Of a DNA stretch of 20,331 bases, positions 1 to 6,434 are shown one piece after another. The notes under the pieces are model-generated. The model did no database searches. It saw only the letters and a list, made by a program, of their open reading frames with translations, and had not been told where the DNA came from. The stretch covers positions 1 to 20,331 of the forward strand of contig JALHSW010000213.1 in assembly GCA_022865365.1 (NCBI GenBank). Reading direction: 5' to 3'. The stretch comes from Acidimicrobiia bacterium (lineage in GTDB: Bacteria; Actinomycetota; Acidimicrobiia; IMCC26256; PALSA-555). Position numbers and translations under genes: made by a program. Position 1 is the stretch's first letter. Each line of letters begins with the position of its first letter.

Positions 1-276
1 AAGGTCTTCCCCGACGAGGTCGAAGAGGTGCTGCAGTCGATCCCCGGTGTGCGTGACGTCGCAGTGGTCGGCATCGACGACGAGCGCCTCGGTGAAGTGC
101 CCGTCGCCGTGGTGGTCGGCGATACCGATCCAGCCGAGATCGACGCCCGCTGTCGAGCCCACCTCGCGCCGTACAAGGTGCCGGCTCGCTTCGTGTTCGT
201 CGACGCGCTGCCCCGCAACGAGGTCGGCAAGATCCTCCGCACCGAAGTGCAACGGCTGATTCTCGCTGACGGCTGA
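1..276 (+). CDS. Acyl-CoA synthetase (AMP-binding family), C-terminal fragment
   Basis: The reading frame is open from the first base and ends at TGA 274-276, so only about the last 91 residues are present and the start lies outside the window. The visible part is the small mobile C-terminal domain of the ANL superfamily: a VEEVL helix, a GVRDVAVVGIDDERLGEVPVA strand-turn region, an APYKVP segment, and a terminal PRNEVGKILR motif whose lysine is the conserved residue used in the adenylation half-reaction. Family members activate a carboxylic acid with ATP and CoA; the fragment does not reveal the acid. It converges on the MMPL gene with 17 bases between the two stops. Given the beta-oxidation genes nearby it could supply the acyl-CoA for them, which is inference. 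Confidence 0.9.
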   Translation, partial: KVFPDEVEEVLQSIPGVRDVAVVGIDDERLGEVPVAVVVGDTDPAEIDARCRAHLAPYKVPARFVFVDALPRNEVGKILRTEVQRLILADG

Positions 277-290
277 CGACTGACGACTGA
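266..290 (+). repeat. Short tandem heptamer (CTGACGA-like) across a stop codon
   Basis: CTGACGG at 266-272 is followed by CTGACGA at 273-279 and 280-286 and by a partial CTGA at 287-290. The array covers the last codons and the TGA stop of the acyl-CoA synthetase. It looks like a local slippage product, and no function is assigned. Confidence 0.6.
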
Positions 291-300
291 TTTTCAGTCG
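284..300. terminator. Candidate bidirectional stem-loop between convergent genes
   Basis: A perfect inverted repeat, CGACTGA (284-290) - TTT - TCAGTCG (294-300), sits exactly between the convergent acyl-CoA synthetase and MMPL genes and contains the MMPL stop codon. The symmetry means it would fold in either transcript. No U-tract follows on either strand, so it is only a weak candidate for an intrinsic terminator. Confidence 0.35.
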
Positions 301-2480
301 ACGGTCGCGGCCGCGGGCGCGCGCTCCGGTTCGAGCGCGGAGAGCTCGGCTTCCAGATCGGGCTTCGCCTCGACGTGGACCTTCGGGATCCACTCCAACC
401 ACTTCGGAAACCACCAGTTGCGGTCGCCGAGGAGCTCCATCGTCGCGGGCACGAGCACGATCCGCACCAGCGTGGCGTCGATGAGGATCGCCGACGCCAA
501 GCCCAGGCCGAAGAGCTTGAGCACGCGGAGCTCGTCGAGCATGAAGCTGGCGAACACGCAGATCATGATCGCGGCAGCGGCGGTGATCACACGGGCCGTT
601 GCCGCGAGTCCGTCGGCGACCGCGAGCCCGTTGTCGCCGGTGCGGTCGTACTCCTCGCGCACGCGTGAGAGCAGGAACACCTCGTAGTCCATCGAGAGCC
701 CGAACACGATCGCAAACAGCATCATCGGAACGAAGGGCTCGATCGGTCCGGTGCCCTTGATCCCGAGGAGCCCGCCGAACCAACCCCATTGGAAGATCGC
801 GACGACGACCCCGTACGCCGCGGCGATCGACAGCAGGTTCATCACGACGGCCTTCACCGGCACGAGCACCGAGCGGAACACCACCAGCAGCAGGATGAAG
901 CTGAACGCGAGGACCGCACCGATGAACAGCGGGAGCCGAGCGGCCAGCGCTTCGGAGACGTCGGCGCCCGACGCAGTGATGCCTCCGACATCGACCGTCA
1001 CGTCGGTGCCCTTGATCGAAGCCGGGATCACTCTGCCGCGAAGGCGATCGATGAGCTCGACCGTCGCCTTGCTCTGCGGCGAGGTCGTCGGGATCACCTG
1101 GATCACCGCAGCCTCGCCGTCGGAGCTCGCGATCACCGGGCTCACCCTCGCGACTCCGGGTGTGGCCCCGAGTCGCTCGGCGAGTACGTCGAGCGATGCC
1201 GCACCATTCGGCGTGCGCGCGGCCAGGACGAGCGGACCGTTGAAGCCGGGCCCGAATCCGTCGGAGAGGAGGTCGTACGCGCGACGGGTCGTGTCGGTCG
1301 TGGGGTTGTTGCCGTTGTCGGAGAAGCCCAGCCGCAGTGACAGGAACGGCACCGCGAGGATCACCAGCACCGCCAATCCGGCCAGGGCAGCCGTCCACGG
1401 CCGGCGCTGCACGACGCGGCTCCAGCGGAACCACATGCTCGCTCGATCGGTGCTCTCCCGACGGTGCAATCCAGGGATGCTGAGCTTGTCGATGTTCGTA
1501 CCGGTGAAGCCGAGCAGTGCGGGCACGAACGTGACCGACGCGAACACCATCAGGAGCACCGTCGACGCGCCGCCGGCCCCCAGACCGCGGATGAAGTCGA
1601 CGCCCATGAGGAACAGACCGCAGAGCGAGATGACGACCGTCGCTCCGGCGAAGAGGACCGCGCGCCCCGCGGTGTCGAGGGCGAGCACGACCGCGCGTTC
1701 GGGGTTGAGTCCGTCGTGGAGCCCCTGGCGGTATCGGGTGACGATGAACAGCGCGTAGTCGATTCCGACGCCGAGCCCGATCATCGCGGCGAGCTGGGTC
1801 GTGAACGTCGGCATGACCATGATGTTCGACAGCAATCCGACGACTGCGAAGCCGCCGCCGAGTCCGACGATCGCGGTGAAGATCGGGAGGCCCATCGCGA
1901 GGACCGAACCGAATGCGATGAGCAGGATGAAGATCGCGGCGAGCAGACCGATGGCTTCCGACGCACCGCTCGGACCGTGGATCACGAACATGCGCCCGCC
2001 GACCTCGAGCTTGGCGCCGTCGACGGGCTTGCCGGGGTCGACGATGTCGATGATGTGTTGCGCCGTCGCCTCGGGAACCTCACCGGCACGCTTGTGGAAC
2101 TGGATCTGCGCGTACGCGATCGTGCCGTCGGAGGACACCTGGCGCGCGCCTTCGGGCGAGTAGGGGCTCGTGGTGCCCGACACGTCTGACACCCGCTCGA
2201 TCTCGGCGAGCTTGTCCTCGACGAGCTGCTGGACCGCGGGGTTGGTCACTCCGCCGGGAACTCGCACGACCAGCTCACCGGTGTCGCCCGCGCGCTCCTT
2301 GAACGTTGCCTTGAGGAGCTCCTGCGCGCGCGCCGACTCCGTGCCCTTGACGGTGAAGCCCTCACTGAACTTGTCGCCGACGTTGCCGGCGATGACGGTC
2401 AGGCCGATGACGCCGATGACCCAGAGGGCGACGACGAGCCTGCGACGGCGATAGCAGAACGCGGCGAGACTGCGGAGCAT
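294..2480 (-). CDS. MMPL/RND-superfamily transporter
   Basis: This 728-residue inner-membrane protein has the duplicated RND architecture. A first membrane helix at about residues 14-32 is followed by an extracytoplasmic domain (about 33-170), a membrane bundle (about 174-325), a second single helix (about 363-382), a second extracytoplasmic domain (about 383-510) and a second bundle (about 514-683). Each bundle carries the signature acidic pair of MMPL proteins: GVGIDYALF (D241-Y242) and GLSMDYEVF (D598-Y599), expected to relay protons. Family members export lipids or other hydrophobic compounds using the proton gradient. At 728 residues it is nearer to the shorter actinobacterial MMPLs than to the roughly 950-residue mycobacterial lipid exporters. 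The ATG at 2480 was chosen because CGAGG lies 6 bases upstream and because the possible extension to 2624 is an arginine- and proline-rich stretch unlike any MMPL N-terminus. The cargo cannot be told from the sequence. Confidence 0.92.
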   Translation of the reverse strand: MLRSLAAFCYRRRRLVVALWVIGVIGLTVIAGNVGDKFSEGFTVKGTESARAQELLKATFKERAGDTGELVVRVPGGVTNPAVQQLVEDKLAEIERVSDVSGTTSPYSPEGARQVSSDGTIAYAQIQFHKRAGEVPEATAQHIIDIVDPGKPVDGAKLEVGGRMFVIHGPSGASEAIGLLAAIFILLIAFGSVLAMGLPIFTAIVGLGGGFAVVGLLSNIMVMPTFTTQLAAMIGLGVGIDYALFIVTRYRQGLHDGLNPERAVVLALDTAGRAVLFAGATVVISLCGLFLMGVDFIRGLGAGGASTVLLMVFASVTFVPALLGFTGTNIDKLSIPGLHRRESTDRASMWFRWSRVVQRRPWTAALAGLAVLVILAVPFLSLRLGFSDNGNNPTTDTTRRAYDLLSDGFGPGFNGPLVLAARTPNGAASLDVLAERLGATPGVARVSPVIASSDGEAAVIQVIPTTSPQSKATVELIDRLRGRVIPASIKGTDVTVDVGGITASGADVSEALAARLPLFIGAVLAFSFILLLVVFRSVLVPVKAVVMNLLSIAAAYGVVVAIFQWGWFGGLLGIKGTGPIEPFVPMMLFAIVFGLSMDYEVFLLSRVREEYDRTGDNGLAVADGLAATARVITAAAAIMICVFASFMLDELRVLKLFGLGLASAILIDATLVRIVLVPATMELLGDRNWWFPKWLEWIPKVHVEAKPDLEAELSALEPERAPAAATVD

Positions 2481-2548
2481 GACGTGCCTCGGGGGAGGGT
2501 AAGCGTGCAACCACGATCCTCGCACGGACACCTCGGGCTTCTCCCACC

Positions 2549-3020
2549 CGCGCCGCCATCGCGGGCGAGGACCGCGCGGTGAGCACGGTCGTGTCCGGCG
2601 TCGACACCGCCGAGCTCGGGTCATGGCAGGGTGAGCAGTGGTACCAGGGTGGCGGGCGCGTCCGCTTCCTCATCGACATGGGCCTCGGCCAGCTCCCCGC
2701 CGGCTACCTCTACGCCGACTACTTCCGCCGCACCCGCAACGTGGTCGTCGCACTCGCCTACGACACCGCACGCGTCGCGATCCAGGGCATCGCCAATGCC
2801 CGAATCCCGACCCCGCGCCACGTGAAGGAGGGCATCGAGATGATCAAGTGGATGCCTGCACGAACGGGGGCCCGTCGCGCCACATCACGTTCGCGGAGTA
2901 CGACCACCGGGGCTACGAGGGCGACTCCTCACCATTCGCGAGCTGCGCGGTGGCGAACTGCACTTCCGGGGCTACTGCCGCCCGCAGTGGCCGATCAACA
3001 CGATGGCCGCGGAAAGTTAG
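2549..3020 (+). pseudogene. Frameshifted 3' remnant, probably ABC transporter substrate-binding protein
   Basis: Three consecutive reading-frame segments join into one protein-like sequence. The first (about 2549 to 2860) reads on through LAYDTARVAIQGIANARIP and EMIKWMPA. The second (about 2862-2925) reads NGGPSRHITFAEYDHRGYEGD. The third (about 2925-3020) reads LTIRELRGGELHFRGY and ends at TAG 3018-3020. Each switch is explained by loss of one base, near 2861 and near 2926. The pattern (an LAYDTAR helix, WMPA, a G-rich turn, a YDHRGYxGD loop, LTIRELRxGE) resembles the C-terminal lobe of periplasmic-binding-protein type I ABC substrate-binding proteins of the LivK type. The N-terminal two thirds are absent and no credible start with a ribosome site is visible. 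It could be true decay or two sequencing or assembly errors in a truncated gene. The family call is moderate; the frameshifted state is well supported. Confidence 0.6.
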
Positions 3021-3023
3021 ACT
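3018..3023 (+). promoter_or_regulatory. -10-like box TAGACT for a leaderless start
   Basis: TAGACT matches the TAnnnT form of the actinobacterial -10 element and ends 6 bases before the GTG start at 3030, the distance expected if transcription begins at the start codon itself. TCAACA at 2995-3000, 17 bases further upstream, agrees with TTGACA at four of six positions. The box begins with the TAG stop of the preceding remnant. The downstream gene has no convincing ribosome site, which fits leaderless expression. Confidence 0.45.
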
Positions 3024-3029
3024 CGCCCG

Positions 3030-4208
3030 GTGGACTTCGAATTCTCCCCCGCCCAGCTCGCATTCCGCGATGAGGTCGAGCAGTACCTCGACGCGAACGA
3101 CGACCCCGACGTCTTCGACGTCACCCGCGAGAACATGGCCCAGATCGTCGACACGCCCAAGCGGCGAGCCTTCATGGCCAAGCTCGGCGAGAAGGGTTGG
3201 CTCGGGATCACCTGGCCCAAGGAGTGGGGTGGCCAGGAGGGCGACGGCGTCTACGAGTACCTCCTGAACGAGGCGCTCGCAGCCCGGGGTGGCCCGCAGA
3301 TCGGCAAGGGCGTCGGCATCATCGGCAAGACGATCCTCGCCCACGGCAACGAGAAGATGAAGCAGGAGTTCCTCCCGAAGATCCTGCGCAACGAGGTCGA
3401 GTTCGCGGTCGGCTACAGCGAGCCCGACGCAGGATCGGACGCGGCGTCGATGCGCCTCAAGGCCACGCGCGACGGCGATGGCTGGCGCCTCAACGGCCAG
3501 AAGACGTGGACGACGTCGGCGCACTTCGCCGAGTGGTACTGGGTCGGCGCCCGCACCGACCCGGAATCGAAGCATCACGGCATCACCCTCTTCCTCGTCC
3601 CGCTCGACCACCCGAACATCACCATCAACGGGATCTGGACGATGGGCGACGAGCGCACCAACGACGTGTTCTTCGACGACGTGTTCGTCCACGACGACTA
3701 CGTGGTCGGCGAGCTGAACCACGGCTTCCAGTACATCTCCGAGGCACTCGACCTCGAGCGCTTCACGATGTTCACGTTCTCACCGATCGAGCAGCGCCTC
3801 GACCTGCTGTGCGACTACGTCGCCAACGAGACCCGCGACGGCAAGCCCCTGAAGGACGACCCGGTGATCCGCCAGCGCATCGCGCAGCTCGTCACCCAAG
3901 GCGAGGTCGCCCGGGTGCTCGGCCTCAAGGTGGTCGCGGCATCGATGAAGGGCGGCGCGCCCCCTACGACCGAGTCATCCGAGTACAAGCTGTTCGCGAC
4001 GGAGCTGTCGAAGCGCCTCGCCGACGCGTCGATGGACATCGGCGGCCCGGGTGCCCAGCTGCGGGTCCACACCGAGGAGGCCCCGATGGAGGGGCGGTCC
4101 GAGTCGACGTATCGCTACACCGTCATCGACACCATCGGCGGCGGTTCATCAGAGATCCAGAAGAACATCATCGCCCGACGGGCGCTCGGGCTCCCGAAGA
4201 ACTTCTGA
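3030..4208 (+). CDS. Acyl-CoA dehydrogenase, FadE26/ChsE4-like (catalytic-type subunit)
   Basis: This 392-residue flavoprotein would make the 2,3-trans-enoyl-CoA from an acyl-CoA using FAD. The ACAD order is visible: an N-terminal helical domain (1 to about 120), a middle beta domain with the flavin/substrate motif GYSEPDAGSDAA (128-139) and GWRLNGQKTWTT (151-162), and a C-terminal helical domain ending in GGGSSEIQKNIIARRALGLP. The usual C-terminal catalytic glutamate (YEGT in medium-chain enzymes) is replaced by glycine here, but LDLERF (E243) matches the helix-G glutamate that serves as base in isovaleryl- and long-chain-type enzymes and in ChsE4-type subunits. GTG 3030 was chosen because the protein begins MDFEFSPAQLAFRDE, as the family does. 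It opens a five-gene unit: the next gene begins two bases after this stop, and a second ACAD lacking both glutamates closes the unit, so a heteromeric enzyme is likely. Substrate unknown. Confidence 0.92.
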   Translation: MDFEFSPAQLAFRDEVEQYLDANDDPDVFDVTRENMAQIVDTPKRRAFMAKLGEKGWLGITWPKEWGGQEGDGVYEYLLNEALAARGGPQIGKGVGIIGKTILAHGNEKMKQEFLPKILRNEVEFAVGYSEPDAGSDAASMRLKATRDGDGWRLNGQKTWTTSAHFAEWYWVGARTDPESKHHGITLFLVPLDHPNITINGIWTMGDERTNDVFFDDVFVHDDYVVGELNHGFQYISEALDLERFTMFTFSPIEQRLDLLCDYVANETRDGKPLKDDPVIRQRIAQLVTQGEVARVLGLKVVAASMKGGAPPTTESSEYKLFATELSKRLADASMDIGGPGAQLRVHTEEAPMEGRSESTYRYTVIDTIGGGSSEIQKNIIARRALGLPKNF

Positions 4209-4209
4209 G

Positions 4210-5373
4210 GTGACCGCACTTCTCGAAGGGGTCACCGTCCTCGACCTCGCCAGCGTGGGTCCAGCGGCACGCGCGTCGCGCTGGCTCGCCGACTACGGCG
4301 CGACCGTCGTGAAGGTGGGGCCGGTGCCGGCGCGCGAGGGCGTCCAGATCGTGCCGGTCTTCTTCGCGTACAGCGCGCACCGGGGAATGAAGCGGGCACT
4401 GCTCGACCTCAAGACGCCCGAGGGCCGGGACGCGTTCCTGCGACTCGCGGCAGGCGCCGACGTGGTGATCGAGAGCTTCCGGCCCGGTGTCGTCGACCGC
4501 CTCGGCATCGGGTACGACGACGTGCGGGAGCGGAACCGCGGCATCGTCTACTGCTCGACGACCGGCTTCGGCCAGCGCGGCCCGCACGCGCAGTGGGCCG
4601 GCCATGACCTCGACTACCTGGCGGTCGGCGGGTTCCTCGACTGCTCGGGGCGTGGCCCCGACGGGCAGCCGCCGATCCCTGGTGCGACCGTCGCCGACAG
4701 CGCCGGCGGCGGCATGCACGCAGTCATGGCCATCCTCGCGGCGCTCGTCCATCGCAACACCGGCGGCGAGGGCGCCTACCTCGACGTGTCCGTCGCCGAC
4801 GGGGTGCTCGCACTCATGGCGCTACAGGTCGACGAGTTCCTCGCCACCGGGACCACGCCCGGCCCCGGCCACGGCATCCTCACCGGCCGGTACGCGTGCT
4901 ACGACACCTACATGGCGGCCGACGGCAAGTGGCTGGCGCTCGGCATCATCGAGGCGCGCTTCTGGCACAACCTCTGCGACGCGCTCGGCCTGGCGCACTG
5001 GCGCGACCACCAGACCGACGACGCCGTGCAGGACAAGATCCGCGCCGAGCTGCGCACGGTGTTCGCCACCCGCGACCGGGACGACTGGGTTGGGGAGCTG
5101 GCACCGGCCGACACGTGCGTTGCGCCGGTGCTCACCGTCCCCGAGCTGATCGACGACGAGCAGTACATCGCCCGCGGTGCGTTCGTGAGCGCGCAGCACC
5201 CGCGGCACGGCGCCTTCCGACAGGTCGGCCCGGTACTCGCCGGGATGACGCCGGCCGAGGGCCCGTATGAGGTGCGCGACGCCGACGCCACCGACACCGA
5301 CGAGCTGCTCGGCGCGGCCGGGCTGTCGCCCGAAGAGTACGTGCAGCTCCACGACGCAGGAGTGGTGGCATGA
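4210..5373 (+). CDS. CaiB/BaiF (family III) protein, alpha-methylacyl-CoA racemase-like
   Basis: This 387-residue protein belongs to the family III CoA-transferase fold (interlocked dimer). It carries the residue set described for alpha-methylacyl-CoA racemases: GHDLDY with H132, VADSAGGG with D163, and GIIEARFW with E248, in the same order and spacing context as the His/Asp/Glu of the mycobacterial enzyme MCR. Racemases of this type interconvert 2R and 2S methylacyl-CoA so that branched chains, including sterol side chains and isoprenoid acids, can enter beta-oxidation. The GTG at 4210 begins one base after the previous stop and gives the normal N-terminus (LLEGVTVLDLA); reading further upstream would run back inside the dehydrogenase gene. 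Its TGA overlaps the next start in an ATGA. A CoA-transferase role cannot be excluded, but the retained histidine favours racemisation. Confidence 0.85.
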   Translation: MTALLEGVTVLDLASVGPAARASRWLADYGATVVKVGPVPAREGVQIVPVFFAYSAHRGMKRALLDLKTPEGRDAFLRLAAGADVVIESFRPGVVDRLGIGYDDVRERNRGIVYCSTTGFGQRGPHAQWAGHDLDYLAVGGFLDCSGRGPDGQPPIPGATVADSAGGGMHAVMAILAALVHRNTGGEGAYLDVSVADGVLALMALQVDEFLATGTTPGPGHGILTGRYACYDTYMAADGKWLALGIIEARFWHNLCDALGLAHWRDHQTDDAVQDKIRAELRTVFATRDRDDWVGELAPADTCVAPVLTVPELIDDEQYIARGAFVSAQHPRHGAFRQVGPVLAGMTPAEGPYEVRDADATDTDELLGAAGLSPEEYVQLHDAGVVA

Positions 5374-5897
5374 CCGACGCGGCCCTCGACGAGCTCCCGA
5401 GCGACGTCGCCGAGACCATCGACCAGGTGCAGTACGAGGAAACCGCCGACTTCCCCGTCGAGCGCGGCTACGTGTGGACGACGTGCGCGGCGGTGGAGAA
5501 CGGGAACCCGCTCTTCTGGGACGACGCCGTCGCCGAGGAGCTCACCGGCGGAGTGATCGCCGCGCCGACGATGCTCTCGGTCTGGTTCCGCCCGCACCAC
5601 TGGACGCCGGGGCAGACGAGCCAGGCGCTCCCGCTGCAGGTGCACTTCGACCTGAAGGAGCAGTTCGACCTCCCCGAGGCGGTGATGACCGACAACTCGA
5701 TCGTGTTCTACGAGCCGGTGCGCCTCGGCGATCGGCTCAGCACCTGCCAGCGGCTGCGGTCGGTGAGCGGGCCGAAGACGACCAAGCTCGGGACCGGGCG
5801 GTTCTGGGTGATCGACGTCGAGTACCGCAACCAACGCGACGAGTTGGTGGGCATCGAGTCGTACACGGGCTTCGGCTACCGCAAGGCCGGGACGTGA
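5370..5897 (+). CDS. MaoC-like hot-dog protein, FAS1-type dehydratase N-terminal domain (probable non-catalytic hydratase subunit)
   Basis: This 175-residue single hot-dog domain belongs to the MaoC N-terminal (FAS1-dehydratase) group. Characteristic stretches are TTCAAVENGNPLFWDD (37-52), GVIAAPTMLSVWFRP (61-75) and LGTGRFWVIDVEYRNQ (140-155). Where active R-specific hydratases have the D-x4-H pair, this protein has the ENGNPLFW region, so it probably lacks the catalytic dyad. In the actinobacterial ChsH1-ChsH2 steroid enoyl-CoA hydratase a degenerate hot-dog domain pairs with an active one, and the next gene encodes a ChsH1-like active domain. The start overlaps the racemase stop (ATGA, 5370-5373) and the stop overlaps the next start (GTGA, 5894-5897), so the three are probably translationally coupled. 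There is no DUF35 tail such as ChsH2 carries; a DUF35 domain occurs instead in the gene at 8802-10208. Confidence 0.85.
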   Translation: MTDAALDELPSDVAETIDQVQYEETADFPVERGYVWTTCAAVENGNPLFWDDAVAEELTGGVIAAPTMLSVWFRPHHWTPGQTSQALPLQVHFDLKEQFDLPEAVMTDNSIVFYEPVRLGDRLSTCQRLRSVSGPKTTKLGTGRFWVIDVEYRNQRDELVGIESYTGFGYRKAGT

Positions 5898-6376
5898 GCG
5901 CGCCGGCCCCGGTCACGCTCGACCAGGTCAGCGAGGGCCAGGCCCTGCCGTCGCTCACCTACGACGTCACCCCGACGACGGTCGTGCTCGGTGCGCTGTC
6001 GAGTCGCGACTGGCGCCCGATGCACCACGACTACCGGTTCGCCACCGAGCGCAACGGGATGGCCGATATCTTCCTGAGCACCCCCAACCAGGCCGCCTGG
6101 TTCGAGCGCTACCTCACGGACTGGACCGGCCCGCGCGGCCGGCTCGGACGAATGAAGTTCCGCATGAAGGACTCCGTGTTCGCCGGTGACACGATGGTGC
6201 TCGAAGGCGTCGTGCGCGCGGTCGAGACCGATGCGACCGGCTGCGGCTGGTGCGAGGTCGAGGTGACGATGCGCGTCGGCGAGCGGACGTCCACCGAGTG
6301 CAGCGCGCGCATCGCGATCCCGACGACACCCGACGACAACCCATGGGCCCGGCGCGGCGAGCGCTGGAAGCCCTGA
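5894..6376 (+). CDS. MaoC-like enoyl-CoA hydratase, ChsH1-like catalytic subunit
   Basis: This 160-residue hot-dog protein keeps the hydratase-2 dyad: SSRDWRPMHHD gives D39 and H44 in a D-x4-H arrangement. ADIFLSTPNQAAWFERYLTDWTGP (about 57-80) resembles the equivalent helix of mycobacterial ChsH1, which hydrates the 2-enoyl-CoA of the steroid side chain together with ChsH2. It probably adds water to an enoyl-CoA made by the flanking dehydrogenases, in complex with the protein encoded just upstream. The GTG at 5894 shares four bases with the preceding stop, and the upstream frame only runs back through the earlier gene. It is 58 bases from the next gene, the longest gap in this unit. The ChsH1 assignment is by motif recognition; the substrate is not shown. 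Confidence 0.87.
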   Translation: MSAPAPVTLDQVSEGQALPSLTYDVTPTTVVLGALSSRDWRPMHHDYRFATERNGMADIFLSTPNQAAWFERYLTDWTGPRGRLGRMKFRMKDSVFAGDTMVLEGVVRAVETDATGCGWCEVEVTMRVGERTSTECSARIAIPTTPDDNPWARRGERWKP

Positions 6377-6384
6377 GCGCCGAT

Positions 6385-6414
6385 CTCCGAGCGCCCACAC
6401 TCCGAGCGCCCACA
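6385..6414 (+). repeat. Perfect 2 x 15-bp direct repeat in an intra-operon spacer
   Basis: CTCCGAGCGCCCACA at 6385-6399 is repeated exactly at 6400-6414, followed by a shorter CCCGAGCG echo at 6415-6422. It occupies most of the 58-base gap between the ChsH1-like gene and the second dehydrogenase and ends just before the ribosome site GGGAGG at 6422-6427. It could be a tandem duplication or a short protein-binding site. Confidence 0.7.
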
Positions 6415-6434
6415 CCCGAGCGGGAGGCACCACC

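Noticed and set aside
2481..2624. N-terminal extension of the MMPL protein
   Set aside because: Arginine- and proline-rich residues unlike any MMPL N-terminus; a better ATG with CGAGG upstream exists at 2480.
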